A program made the translations under genes and the position numbers. DNA of 24,494 nt, taken from Sphaerosporella brunnea (lineage: Eukaryota > Ascomycota > Pezizomycetes > Pezizales > Pyronemataceae). The stretch spans positions 1-24,494 of the forward strand of contig VXIS01000496.1 of NCBI GenBank assembly GCA_008704415.1, read 5' to 3'. Shown here in pieces: positions 8,201 through 18,474 of the stretch (the stretch's first letter is position 1; each line of letters starts with the position of its first letter). A model generated the notes under the pieces. The model was not told the origin of the DNA, did not search any database, and was given only the letters and a program-made list of their open reading frames with translations.

Positions 8201-9490
8201 AGCAAGGTAGTTACCGGCTGGGACATCGCGGGCATGACGGAAGCGCAGCAGGAGGAGGCGGAGCGGGCCTGGCGCTGCGCGGCCGAAAGCAGACCACACG
8301 TCCAAACCGACGATCCGCCTTACCGACTAGACGCAGAAGCCGACTGGATCTCCGCAAGTCCTACAGATGCACGCCAAACCCCTCCCCATCTATGCCCGCT
8401 CCAAGTGTTGTTGGAACGAAGACAGCGACCAGCTCCGACGGGTGCTGAGCGCAGTAAAACGGTCCTTCCGGAGATCCCAGGGCACTACCCGGCAGGCGGT
8501 CAAGAACGCGCGCCGGTCCCTGCAAGTGGCCATCCGACGCGCCAAACGCGAGCACTGGGTGAACGTCCTGCAGCAGGCCGGGCCCGATCACACCGCGTTA
8601 TCTCGCTGCTGTGCTGCCGGGGCAAGGTCATAGCGCGGGTAGTGACAGGCAGGTTAGTGACAGCCGCCGAGTCCGGCTCCTGGCTCCACGAAGGACAATT
8701 GGGCAGCCGAAACGGCAGAGCCGCAGTGAACGCCGTAGCGGTCCTCATGGACCACGCCCAAACGGCATGGCAGAATCAGCAGACCGTCGGCGTCCTGCTC
8801 ACGGACGTTAAGGGTGCCTTCAACCACGTCTCCAAGGCGGTCCTCGTCAGCAGGCTTGTCAAACTCCGCGCCCCGCATAGCCTCATCCGCTGGATAGCCT
8901 CCTTTATGGACGACAGATGGGTTAGGATGAAGGTCGAAGGGCAGCTCAGCGACCCCCTAGCCATCACAACGGGCCTTCCTCAGGGCTCCCCGGTGTCGCT
9001 GATCCTTTTCGCGATCTACCTGTCCGGCCTCTTTCCTACGGTGGAGGCGCGAATGACCGATGCCGACGCCTTCGCTCTGTCATACGCCGACGACGTGGCA
9101 TGGATCGCCACCAGAGATAACGTCACTACCGTCACGGAGACGCTCGACGCCTGTGCCGCAGTCAGCCTTCGATGGGCCGGCGACAATGCCGTGGCTTTCG
9201 ACGTTGGAAAGACGGAGGCCCTGCCGCTGACCAGGAAGCGAAAGCTACCGGTAATGACGCTTCGTGTGGCAGGCTCGCCGGTGCCGTACAACACGCAAGC
9301 GACGCGGTGGCTAGAAGTCTTCTTGGACAGCAAGCTGACCCTTCTCCACCACCACAACGTGAGAATGGGCGAAGCCAGGAAGGCCGAGGCCAAGATCAAG
9401 TCTCTATCCGGGAAGCTGGGCCTCTCCCCGGGGAATGTCCGACGGACCTGGGCCCCGCGATTACTTCCTGCGATCGGATTCCACCATACT
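8200..9490 (+). pseudogene. LINE ORF2: connector and reverse transcriptase, deleted
   Basis: Sequence after 8200 begins WDIAGMTEAQQEEAERAW. A basic connector follows (frame shifted, about 8367-8580: KCCWNED, RRAKREHWVNVLQQAG). Near 8590 it jumps straight into RT motif 2 (ISLLCCRGKVIARVV), so about 150-200 residues of RT fingers are missing. The palm is present: LLTDVKGAFNHVSK, GLPQGSPVSLILF, and the catalytic box YADD at 9083-9094. The frame fades near 9475 after RKAEAKIKSLSGKLG, with no RNase H. The RT identity is certain; the Tad-clade placement is from motif resemblance. It cannot encode a working enzyme. Confidence 0.82.
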
Positions 9491-9502
9491 CAACAAGGGA
9501 TG

Positions 9503-9706
9503 TGTTGGAAATTGGTTTCTACGCATGGTGGATGGATGGAGAAGGGCGAGTGATAGGTTATGAAGGGCCGAGTGATACCCTGTGAGGCTTGGAAGGGTAT
9601 ATATACGGGTAGATTAGCCTCTTAGAGCGTTATCGGACAATTTACCTTTACCCCTCACCATCATCTTTCTCACGCCCGATATCCATCCAAAGACCCCTTT
9701 TCAACA
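9503..9706 (+). mobile_element. Solo LTR, family A (204 bp)
   Basis: Begins TGTTGGAAATTGG and ends CCTTTTCAACA (TG...CA with an inverted TGTTG/CAACA). It is flanked by GGATG at 9498-9502 and 9707-9711, the 5-bp duplication of LTR retrotransposons. GTATATATAC at 9597-9606 is a TATA-like promoter box. There is no internal region, so the element was reduced to one LTR by recombination. A diverged inverted copy lies at 15353-15559. Confidence 0.9.
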
Positions 9707-9711
9707 GGATG

Positions 9712-10351
9712 CGGTGCCTACACGCTGTGGGAGCGGGTTCTACGATATTGGTTGCCGGATATAGCGACTGGCGACAGCAGTCTGTGTGACGACCGGAGAC
9801 TGAAACTTCGTGGCGACATCTCTCCCGTGGCGTATTTGATGGTATGGACCCTGACCAACCGCAGCTCCGGCGACCGGCAGTAGTGGACCGTCAAGCCGAC
9901 GGGAGTCGAAGGGTGGGGGGGGCGGCCGACCGCGGAAGGACGACACTGGTATTGTGGTGAAGTATCCGAAGCTCGCACGTTTCCCGCTCAAGTAGAAATT
10001 AGAAAGGCTATTGACCGTGCTCACAGCGCAGCCCGTCCATCACTGATAGGATTCAGTCCTTCAGTCCGCCACAGTAAAAGGGTAATGCATCCCATGAACA
10101 CCACAGCCACATGCTCCCTCATCTCGAGATTTCAGCCCGAGCGTTACCTACCCATCATCAAACTATTCCTTCCAATTCTATTTCCCATTTTATGGCAACA
10201 TTATATTGAATGAAGCGACTTCCATCGGGGTCCACATGTGGGATGCAGACTCGGGGTACAGACCACGGCGCACGAACGAGCTACTCACCTACCCCCACCC
10301 TCCAAGGAGCCACAACCCCCACTCTCGCACCTAACCACGCAGCACTCCAAA
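9712..10351. other. Gene-free stretch upstream of F-box-like gene
   Basis: No convincing coding region, RNA gene or mobile-element signature. The short open frames here lack recognisable motifs. A TTATATTGAAT sequence at 10200-10210 could be a weak promoter element for the gene at 10352. Confidence 0.4.
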
Positions 10352-10895
10352 ATGTCACCAATCTCCACTCTCCCCGTCGAGCTCTACCTAGAGATCATGG
10401 TAGCGCTGCTGCACGACTCCGGTTACGACATCGGCATCGCGCTGCGCTCCAACCTCATGCGATTCCTCTACGCCAGTCCCTGCGCATTCCGTATCTGGCG
10501 CGAAAACAAGGCTTCGATTCTCAACCGCGTGGCGGTGGAACACCTGGCACGGCTCAAGCCGTATGCGCTAACCACCCGCAGGAAACATTTTCACAGTTTG
10601 CTGCGCTGGTATGTGCGCCTAGCGACGTTCAAGCTGGCGCCTTCGTTGCAGGATCCAATCGAGGAGATGGATCACGAGATGCTGCTGAATGAACGCATGG
10701 TTGAGGCGGCGTGCGAAAGTGCCACTGCGGAGCGCAAACTCAAAGGGGTTCGACAGCTGGTTGGGGAGTTGAAGGCTTGGACGGCGGAGACGTATTACCC
10801 GGTCGAGATCAGTTGGACCACGTAAGTCATGTTCGTATCTCTGAGAGGCTTGGGAGCGCAGACAGCTGACATTTGGGCGACACAGCGAACTTTGA
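10352..10895 (+). CDS. Small F-box-like protein, two exons (predicted)
   Basis: The ATG at 10352 opens a frame starting MSPISTLPVELYLEIMVALL, the LP-E-hydrophobic pattern that begins many F-box domains (recruitment of substrates to SCF ubiquitin ligases). It continues with residues resembling the ascomycete pattern L..S..ASPCAFRIWRENK..I. The rest (residues about 60-155) is helical and charged, without LRR or WD repeats. GTAAGT at 10822 and a GCTGAC branch-like site before ACACAG at 10881-10885 define a 64-nt intron. Splicing adds a 3-residue end (TEL, stop 10893-10895), giving 159 residues. Without splicing the frame stops at 10823-10825, almost the same protein. Unlike its neighbours it has no lesions, so it is the best host-gene candidate. 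The F-box call is an inference from about 45 residues. Confidence 0.6.
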
Positions 10896-10924
10896 GCCGA
10901 GATGAGGTTGTTGTGTTTTACCAC

Positions 10925-11770
10925 TCAGCAGGCAGGGCGGATAAAAGGGCTGCGGGGAGGCGTTTTCGGAATTTTTTGTGAATGTATACTACTGCCCACA
11001 TATCTTAACACCGCCGCATGAACGCAATTGCACCGCAATTTATCATGATCCTCTGTTATTGACTCCCAGCAGGTCGCCGGAGCTGCCTGACGCTTCGCTG
11101 CTGTACGCTGGTAGAGAACGTAGGCCGGCGCAGTGTCCGAGCGTACATAGTCGGCCCCGTGATGTGCCGGTTCATTAGGGTCGTCGGTGGGCGTGTCCTC
11201 TAATGGATTCTCCTTTGAACCCAACTTATACTCATCCAGTACGTTCTGGATGGTCGAGATGTATTGGACAACCGAACTGCAAGCATCGAATTTGACATTA
11301 CAGAGCACCAGACGGACATAGAATCGTCGTTTAGGTAACTCATCAACGTAGTCGCTTCCCACAACTCCGGAGGATGGGTAATTCCTATGTGATTGGACTG
11401 AATCCCCTCCTTAAACGACTCGAAGATTGGTCTTAGAGCCTCCCACAAGCGCCAGTTCTAGTCGGTATAAGTTTGACTCGCCGCAGTTCCGGGGCGACCC
11501 GTCCCTTACTTGGCTCGCCGTCCTCGTCGTGTTCCTTGGGTATCTCCGCCGTCGGACCACCAGGAGCGCTTAACAACGCTAATACCGCGCTCGCGAGAGA
11601 GCAGCTGTATATTGATTGTAGTTCTTGCCATCGAACTTCTTGACACTCGAACAAGCGCCAGACTTGTAACAATTCATTGCGATGAGAATGGATCCGTTCG
11701 AAAACGGTACGGTCGACGTAGGAAATTCGGTTGTTCGAAAGCTGTAGAAACCGCTCAATGTAAACACAGA
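10925..11770 (-). pseudogene. Decayed Ty1/copia-like Gag fragment
   Basis: Reading leftward from 11770, successive frames give VKKFDGKNYNQY (like the FDG.NY..W start of copia Gag), then LWEALRPIFESFKEGIQSNH, then VKFDACSSVVQYISTIQNVL and LDEYKLG. The latter correspond to the F.S.K...CSSV..YI..I..I.DEY region of UBN2/gag-polypeptide-of-copia domains. The pieces lie in different frames and are separated by stops. No zinc knuckle, protease or LTR was found nearby. The order and spacing fit one eroded Gag gene on the minus strand. The call rests on short motifs seen by eye and is moderately uncertain. Confidence 0.45.
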
Positions 11771-11879
11771 CGTGTAGTCGACGAGGAAAAGCGATCGGAT
11801 GTAAAACTCAGGCGTTGGAAAAGCAAGGGCGACACCAACGAGCTAAAAGATGTGTCGTCGTCGTGTCTAGTGAATTGAT

Positions 11880-12736
11880 CTTCGGTGCTGGTTCATTGCC
11901 TTTGATGGCTCGCCATGATGCAAATGCAAGTTCTTCAGGTTCGAAATCATCATCCGCAGTTGGGTATCATTTTGGGCTGCTGGCGAGGCTGCCTGTGGAT
12001 TCATGCCTGACTTGCTGGCAACTCCTTGCTTTTCAAACCATTACCAGCGCGCTCAAACCGCCTGTTGGTGGGCGCATGCAATTGCAACCTCCGCCGGGTG
12101 GTCTAATCCGAGTTTTTGTCGAGTTTGGTGTTGAGGAAACCATAGGGGCGCCGTTCAAAAGGCCATGTGCCATCTAAACCGAATTTCCACATTCGGGAAT
12201 ACGTATGGTAGTCCTTCGTTCAGCTCCATGTCCCCGGGTGCTGTCACTAGACCCTTGGTTGGGGGTGCTGGAGAGCCGGAGATGTCAAGACATAGGCGAG
12301 GGCGCATACCTGCTGCAAAGCGCACAATCTCACTTTACGAACTTTCCAAAACCTGACTTTTGTCAAAATCAACCTTGGCTTGCTTTCTGTGCGCGTCGTC
12401 GTCACTGACTTTTATCCCAGCTGTGGTGGCAGGCGCGTTGGGAGGCAGTGGTGTCAATACCAAGCCGCCCCGCGGGCTGGGCTGTTGGCCTTTCGTCTTT
12501 TGTCAAAGCCCGCCTGGGTTTTACAGGGAATAACTGGCCGGCTTGGCCCATGGGCTGTTATTCACTCACATCTCTAGGCACTGGTGGTGACAATGCGATG
12601 TACGGCAACGAAAAAAAGGAAGCCAGTACATTGCTCGGTATTTATGTCGAAAATTCGAACGAACAATGCACGATAACACGGCATTGCTGCACTGCTATGA
12701 TAAGCTTCGTGCACTGTCTGCTACTTAGGACTGATA
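11880..12736. other. Stretch without recognisable gene
   Basis: Open frames are short and carry no recognised motif. Around 12460-12560 there are GC-rich, partly self-complementary segments (CCAAGCCGCC and GGCCGGCTTGG) that could be a worn transposon end, but no boundaries could be set. Confidence 0.35.
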
Positions 12737-12899
12737 TCCCTCGCAGCGTTAAAAGTGCCCAATGCAACTACGTAATACCAAAGAGCTATATAATGAACGG
12801 TCCGTTGCCCATCGCCCTGATACTGTAAGCTCTGTCCACGCAATGGCAACTGGCCCGATGTAACGTAGTCGTATTGGGCACTTTCGACACTGCGAGGGA
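12737..12899. mobile_element. Small foldback / MITE-like inverted repeat (163 bp)
   Basis: 12737-12775 (starting TCCCTCGCAG) matches the reverse complement of 12861-12899 at 33 of 39 positions. Five of the six differences are transitions. Both arms contain AAAGTGCCCAAT and ACTACGT. The inner part (GTTGCCCAT and ATGGCAAC) can pair further, so almost the whole unit folds into a hairpin. TA lies outside on the left (12735-12736), but GA is on the right, so no clear duplication remains. It may be a Tc1/mariner-type MITE; the superfamily is unproven. Confidence 0.55.
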
Positions 12900-13536
12900 G
12901 AGTACGGTGGGTTCGAAAAACGTATTCTACCGTCCAATGGAGTAATTCGGATTTGGAACGACGAGTAGCGGGAAAGAGATTGTATTTCCACTAAGAGAAC
13001 CCTTCCTTCGTAAACATGGTTCCACACTGGTAGGTGAGGCAGCGTAGCCTGTGCTCTCTAGTCCCCCTTGACATTCATTGAATATGGTCTTGCTCCGGAT
13101 TGGTTACCTGAATGATCGAGTTCGCCAGTTTCCTGCACCCGCACCCGCGGTGTTCCCAATCAGTCAATTGGGAAATGACTGGCCAAATGCCGCTGTTGTC
13201 TTGATCCCTGCCCGTAGAATTGCGGGGTTGCCAACTTTGAATAGTGTGGATTGATGTTAACGGTATGCCTGGGCCGGAGGGGACGTTATGGTGCGGGCGA
13301 TGCCGTGGGGCCAAAGGTGTGGGATGGCATGAGGGGTAGCGCAGATCGGCTCACTACAAATTACTCACTGGATTATAGCCGGGCTGAACACGCTGCGAGG
13401 CTGGAAGTTCGAAGTCTGGGCTGGCTGCTTAGGACACGCGGCCTCTGCTTTTTGGGATCGGCATTAACAACACAGTTTGGATTTGGCAAGCCTGATTGCT
13501 CATCCACCTGAATTTCTCCCCAATTGCGATTTAGAT
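12900..13536. other. Stretch without recognisable gene
   Basis: Short frames only. CAGTCA at 13163-13168 and TGACTG at 13178-13183 form a small hairpin. No family motif seen on either strand. Confidence 0.35.
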
Positions 13537-13577
13537 GGCCGCTATTGGCCGCTTTTTGGCCGCCTTTTGTTGGCCGC
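13537..13577. repeat. Four spaced TGGCCGC repeats
   Basis: TGGCCGC recurs four times at intervals of 10-16 bp, separated by T-rich spacers. It resembles a short minisatellite or a cluster of binding sites; no function can be assigned. Confidence 0.5.
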
Positions 13578-15189
13578 AATTTTATTTCACTCACGTGGCT
13601 GAACGGAGAAACGATCCTGGAAGTGCGGCCGTGAACGCTGTGAAATCCGGAAGGACTAGAGTCATTCCTAGTCGGACTGCCCGGCGGCTTGAAGAATCGC
13701 GCTGGCACACAATGAGTAACAATGATTCGGGCTTTCGAAAGGGTGTCAGGTATAATACTGCACCGCACAGTTTGGATAGTACAGATTGCCCCATTATATT
13801 ACACGAAGTTTTGCAAGTACGGTACAAGGTTCGTGCTGGCTCGCCGTCGGCCGTAGCCCCAAAACACATGCATGCGCTGGATATATTGTGGTTACAGAAT
13901 CCCTATTTCCTCCTAGTCCTCCTCCTTGTCCAGCTTCTCCTTTGCTCATCCTTCACATCCTTCCTGCTCTGACTCGGGTTTGTTCTGGGCGCTGACGTGA
14001 ATTCGCGGCGGCCTGACTCTGCACTGTGCTGCTCCTGCCACTCTCCAGAGAGCTACTGAGATCCGCTCTCTGGAGCCTCCTGTGGATAAAGGAGGTGGAC
14101 GGAAAACAACTACGATCGCGATGCCTCAGCACCTCGCGAGGCCGCCGAGGCTTGCATAGCCTCCGCCGTCGAACCTACCCTCACAGGCATCCCCACACCA
14201 GCCCCATGTCGTTGCGCCCGGTCCCCACCAGCCAACCTTGCTAGACCACGACGCATGGTTGGATGATACTAGACTAGTACGGAGGGAAATGACACAAATT
14301 TATAGCAGCACGGGGTCCCGAGCGAGAAGAAAACCTACCTGTGTGAGTGAGAGAATGTGCGACCAAGAGTGAAAACCAGATGCGCGAGTGAGTTCTGCTG
14401 AGGCATTGTTGCTACGTGCACCAGGTTCTCGGGGGGCGACAAGGGTTTCATAGTCTTGAAACCGGGTAGGTTTGAATATCGGAGCACACCGGGAGAGATT
14501 CCAAGTATACGGGGGAGCGCGGGAGTGGAGAGCTGCTACTACATTCACGTCTTATGCGTCCTGTCGCTTTACCTGAAAGCTGCTAAATTTTTGACAAAAA
14601 AAACCACACCCTGCCGGGTGGGTACATGCAGGAACAGGGTGTTCCTGCCCTTGCGGATGAGGTTTTTCTCGATTGGCCGCATCATAAACTAGCACTCATG
14701 CTGGCATGTCATAGGGCAACGGCTCAAAGCTACAAATCTGTGACGCCGAAGAAACACACAGCTTGGGCTGGCTACACTGAGCAGTTGATCTGGTGGATGG
14801 ACCTAACTGGGGCTGGAGGTGGTTGCACCCATAATTTCTCCACATCAAAGGCAGACACAGTTCACCATTTACTGATGGGCTGGTGCCGACACTCTCAAAT
14901 TGTAAGGCCGGTATGAAGTCCGTCTTGAGTGCGGGTAGCGTAGCAGCAGGGGCTTGCCTGTACGGATTGGAGTATCTACAACTTGGTATACGTAGGCACA
15001 GCGGTGTTGTTGAATGACACTCTAACCGTGTGACATGATGGAACAGCCATTGGGAAGAGAGTGAGACCTTGACCGGAGTGATAGAACATGATGATTGTGC
15101 GTCGTTAGATAATTGAGATCCTGGTACATAGTCCGGGCGCCTGGAGGGCCCGGCAGACGCCCACGTATCACAGGTACTTGACCTCGCCG
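13578..15189. other. Stretch without recognisable gene
   Basis: No coding region with recognisable motifs. Two neighbouring hairpins at 14043-14096 are listed separately. The longest forward frame here (about 14626-14916, rich in W and H) has no ATG with good context and no known motif. Confidence 0.35.
14043..14096. repeat. Two adjacent hairpins
   Basis: CTCCAGAGAG (14043-14052) pairs perfectly with CTCTCTGGAG (14066-14075) over a 13-nt loop. Directly after it CCTCC...GGAGG (14077-14096) forms a second, smaller hairpin. No U-rich tract follows, and this is not a bacterial sequence, so it is not called a terminator. Confidence 0.5.
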
Positions 15190-15305
15190 GCGCCTATAGG
15201 CACCTGGATCTCGGTCCAAAATGCCTGGTCCAAAGGGGCCTCAATTTGAAATGCACGTTGAATTCAAACGGGTTCAGATCGGGCCAAAGCCGGACTGGCC
15301 AGGCT
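15190..15305 (+). mobile_element. Fragment of hAT-like element end
   Basis: The sequence resembles 23531-23650. Shared blocks are TCTCGGTCCAAAATGCCTGG (TCTCGATCCAAAAAGCCTGG in the other copy) and AAAGCCGGACTGGCC near the end. At 23.6 kb the block runs on to a TTGACAGCCC terminus; here it breaks off at AGGCTATC. It is a worn or truncated relative of the element at 23121-23664. Confidence 0.55.
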
Positions 15306-15352
15306 ATCAGCGGCACTGGTCGTTACGCTTGGGAGAATCCCGAGAATATGCC

Positions 15353-15559
15353 TGTTGAAAAGGGTCTTTGGATGGAGATCAAGCGTGAGAAGGATTATAG
15401 TGAGGGGTGAAGGTAAATTGTTTGATAACGCTCTAAGAGACCAATATACCCATATATATACTCTTTCCAAGCCTCACAAGGTATCACTCGGCTTACATCA
15501 TGGCCTATCACTTGTCCTTGTCTGTCCTCAACCATGCCTAGAAAGGCCAGTTTCCAACA
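15353..15559 (-). mobile_element. Solo LTR, family A, inverted (207 bp)
   Basis: The reverse complement starts TGTTGGAAACTGG and ends CCCTTTTCAACA and aligns along its length with the LTR at 9503-9706. Shared blocks include GAGTGATACC, GTGAGGCTTGGAA, CTCTTAGAGCGTTATC and CATCCAAAGACCC. The flanks are ATGCC (15348-15352) and ATGCG (15560-15564), a 5-bp duplication with one change. The TATA-like CATATATATA is at 15451-15460. Roughly 80% identity to the other copy, by eye. Confidence 0.85.
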
Positions 15560-15564
15560 ATGCG

Positions 15565-16990
15565 CGGATGAAATGTCAAGGTGAACCAGGTGCACAAACG
15601 GTGGTACACAACATGTTGTCGTGGGGAAGAATCGGAGGGGCAAGTGTGGGGGATCCGTATGTACAGTATGAGAGCCGAAATTTGGGAACGCTTCTAGCGG
15701 AGGTCAGAGGCAGTGCCACGCCACAAAGGGCCCCACGAAATCTGTGTTCGTAGATTTAGGCTCGCATACTGTACGTGCATGATGGCCCTGATTACCGATT
15801 TTTCCATGTCATTGCCGGTTCATGCAGACACATATGTGCCCGCGCAGGAAAGCTTGAATCCCTGTTGAGCGACCGAACCTGCCACTGAACTGGAATATCC
15901 CCATTCCGTCATCTGCCACCACTGCCGCGGTAGTTAGTTTGCCAACTTGACATGTATTCGCGTGGTATTACGCGATGTAGTTCATAGTAGTGAGCATCGC
16001 CCCCAACGTATGGGTTTTGGGATCGCCCAGCCCCTTCTTCAACTCCCATCCGCTTCATAGTCCCTATCCAGTAAACAGGGTCCACCCACAGACTGCCACC
16101 CGCGCACCTCACCAGCATTCACGTTATGCGATCAAAATCAGCCACATGCGGGATGTCGCGCCGGCCAGTTTCAAGCGCCGGCTATTACTCAGGCTCTGGT
16201 TGTCACTTCCCCTGCTGTCACCGTTTACTGCATTCCAGTCATACCGGCGACTAGTTGCGTTGGTGACTGGAATATTGGCTAATTGGTTCCTTTTTTATCA
16301 AGGCCGTTGGGCGCTAGACATCTCGTGTCCTTGCGCGTTTTAAGCCCCTTGGGTCTGAAGCCTCGTTTTTCTTTCTAACCAAGGTTATTCTCCGTATGTG
16401 ACAGCGAACAATCATGACGCCCTGCCGGATCCGGGTCGCTCCCTTATTTATGACTACGTCATTGCTCAACTGCAGCACCAAAGGTCGCTGGTCATCCATC
16501 AGCCCTGTCCTGCTCGGCGCTTTTGCGGCGCCTCTGTATATCGGAGGTTTAGGCCATGCCGTCACTAAAGTTTTCTGGTTTGCGGCAGTCCGCTGCAACG
16601 TCTGACCCTGCTTCACTCCATCCTATATATATGCTAAGGCGCAGTTGATTGTGGTCTCAGTTGTTGCACTGCACAGCGGCCATGGTCCAAGGTCGAGGGA
16701 GACGTATGTGGGCGAAGCCAGGATGTAAAAGTCACGAATTGGTACAGATTGATCACCAGTGAAGCAACAATGATGTCCATTCTTCACACGCGAGGAGGAG
16801 CTCATGCAGCGAACAGCGACCCAGCCGGGCTGTGAGTTCGTCGGCCGAGCTTGGGTTTCGATCAACTTTCGAAAGGTAGTCACCAGACGTTTGCTCACTT
16901 TGTCACGAACTGCACATGAACAGCACCCGGTAACCTTCAACCAACCGTCTGGACCTCGTCTTGCTGCGCTCCTTTCCTTCTTTCTTCATT
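15565..16990. other. Stretch without recognisable gene
   Basis: No motif-bearing frames were found on either strand. The only structure noted is the imperfect palindrome at 16232-16273. Confidence 0.35.
16232..16273. repeat. 42-bp imperfect palindrome
   Basis: ATTCCAGTCA (16232-16241) and TGACTGGAAT (16264-16273) pair perfectly. The centre (CGACTAGTTG) is itself nearly palindromic, so a cruciform is possible. Confidence 0.5.
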
Positions 16991-17000
16991 TCCTCTTCCT

Positions 17001-17580
17001 GCTTGTGCTCACCTCCGCTGGTTCTCGTCTTACATCGACATCACCCCCGCATTCATTTGGAGCGTATTCAAGGGACACGCTCCCGCTGCTGACGAGTCTG
17101 ACGTTCCTGACGCTGCAGACGCTTCTGGAGCGACTCCCGCGACCCCACGGCAGCAGCAGGTACATATTTCTTTTCTTCACTGGGACGGTGTTGTTTAGCT
17201 AACGTACTGGCAGCGCCTAGCTGAAACCACTCAAGCAGCCTGTTAGTTCCCTCATCACCCACGATTTCAGCCTCAGTTCAGTCGTACGATACCAAGCAAC
17301 GCAATTGCAAGCGCAAGCGCAAGGCGAAACCCCCGAGCCCAACAACCAAGAGCATTCGATCTGACATCATCAGCAGAAGGCTATCCATTAGGAGAAGAAG
17401 CCCGAAAATGACCAGCCTTGCAATATCCCCAAGGTCACGGGCGAAACCGCTGTCACCCCGGGACCGGCGCCGTTGTCGGCGGTTCGGAAAAAAATTGCGT
17501 CCATTCACGTCGATGTGTCCAATCATACTGGCATGGAAATCGCGTGGAATCGCTCACCCGATGGAATGTTTCCGGAATGA
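17001..17580 (+). pseudogene. Possible decayed spliced gene, unknown family
   Basis: An open frame reads YIDITPAFIWSVFKGHA and an acidic Asp/Ala stretch, ending CAG at 17159. A candidate intron (17160-17213, GTACAT...GCTAAC...CAG, 54 nt) joins it in frame to RLAETTQAA. A second candidate (17242-17281, GTTAGT...CAG, 40 nt, short) joins in frame to VRYQATQLQAQAQGETPEP and onward through IHVDVSNHTGMEIAWN to a TGA at 17578-17580. The last part holds TGA (17362-17364) and TAG (17389-17391), each one C-to-T change from a sense codon. No in-frame ATG is visible upstream. No family was recognised. A competing open frame over 17282-17596 is basic. This could be a pseudogene or coincidence. Confidence 0.28.
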
Positions 17581-17595
17581 CGTTCACCTTCAGTG

Positions 17596-18469
17596 ACACC
17601 ACCTAGCTCGCGTGGAAACGGTGATACTTGGATGATAGGCAGAGGGAGACGGCCGTTATGCGCGCTTCTGGGATTTGGCATGTGGACGATGACTGGCGAT
17701 ACCGACATAACAACGCTGTTATGATGACTGCAACCCTTCTCAGTGCGAGAATAATAAAAAACCAATTTTATCTTGCCGCTCACAATGTCCATTCCACTAT
17801 ACATATGGAACGTGTTCGAGCACATATCCTCCTCGTGTGCTGCGCGCCACGGTGATCAAACAGTTTGTTTCTGGATCGAATTGGCGAAGTTGGAATGTTG
17901 TCTAGAAATGCGTGTGCCCTTTGTCCTCGATTCCGCACCTCACCACTCACCCCCGACAAGCTCCCAATCTCTGCACCGTCTTCATAGCCAGTCGACGCGA
18001 TCGGCCGCTGTTCCAAAGTCTCTATTATTATAGCCTAGACAATCCCTGGCAGTATGTGGCTTACCACGCAGCGCCATCCGCAGAATCAGACGATCTGCCA
18101 TGGCGCTGGTAGGACTACCTGAACAATATGCCACAGTGGGATTATATATAACGGGGTAGGTAATTAGTCAACACTCGGTACCTGCACCGAAGGAGCCGAG
18201 CATCGCAGATCGCTGAAGCCCAGACTGAGCCGTGGTGCCGGGTGTGCAGTCTCTAGGGGGTAATGGCGAATACAAATAGGCAGGTGCATGTCGAAATATC
18301 TTCTATTGCCGTGTATAATTCAATATCTTCTAACACGTCACAATGGAGAGATGCATGGTTGCGAAAAAGGGGTGCACGAGAAAGACGTTGTTCACGCAAA
18401 GAAGCGTGATACGGGCAAGGGTCTGGATGATTGTGTCAAAACCGCGCAAAGAGTGCTTTCGCCGCGGTG
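17596..18469. other. Stretch without recognisable gene
   Basis: Only short frames without motifs lie between the possible pseudogene and the copia-type element. Confidence 0.35.
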
Positions 18470-18474
18470 GATCG

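Larger units (their letters stand above)
6093..9490 (+). mobile_element. Degenerate LINE retrotransposon, Tad1/CgT1-like
   Basis: A gag-like region with a CCHC knuckle is followed by part of an apurinic-type endonuclease and a reverse transcriptase, the order of non-LTR elements with two reading frames. The reverse transcriptase motifs DVKGAFNHVSK and GLPQGSPVS are typical of fungal Tad-clade LINEs. The left limit is set only by the pogo duplication at 6092, and the right by loss of similarity before the solo LTR at 9503. No poly(A) tail or target duplication was found. The middle of the endonuclease, the front of the reverse transcriptase and everything after the RT thumb are missing, so the element is dead. 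Confidence 0.8.

Noticed and set aside
12905..12920. GGGTTCGAAAAACG resembling a tRNA B box.
   Set aside because: No A box or cloverleaf can be drawn around it. No tRNA or rRNA gene was found in the window.
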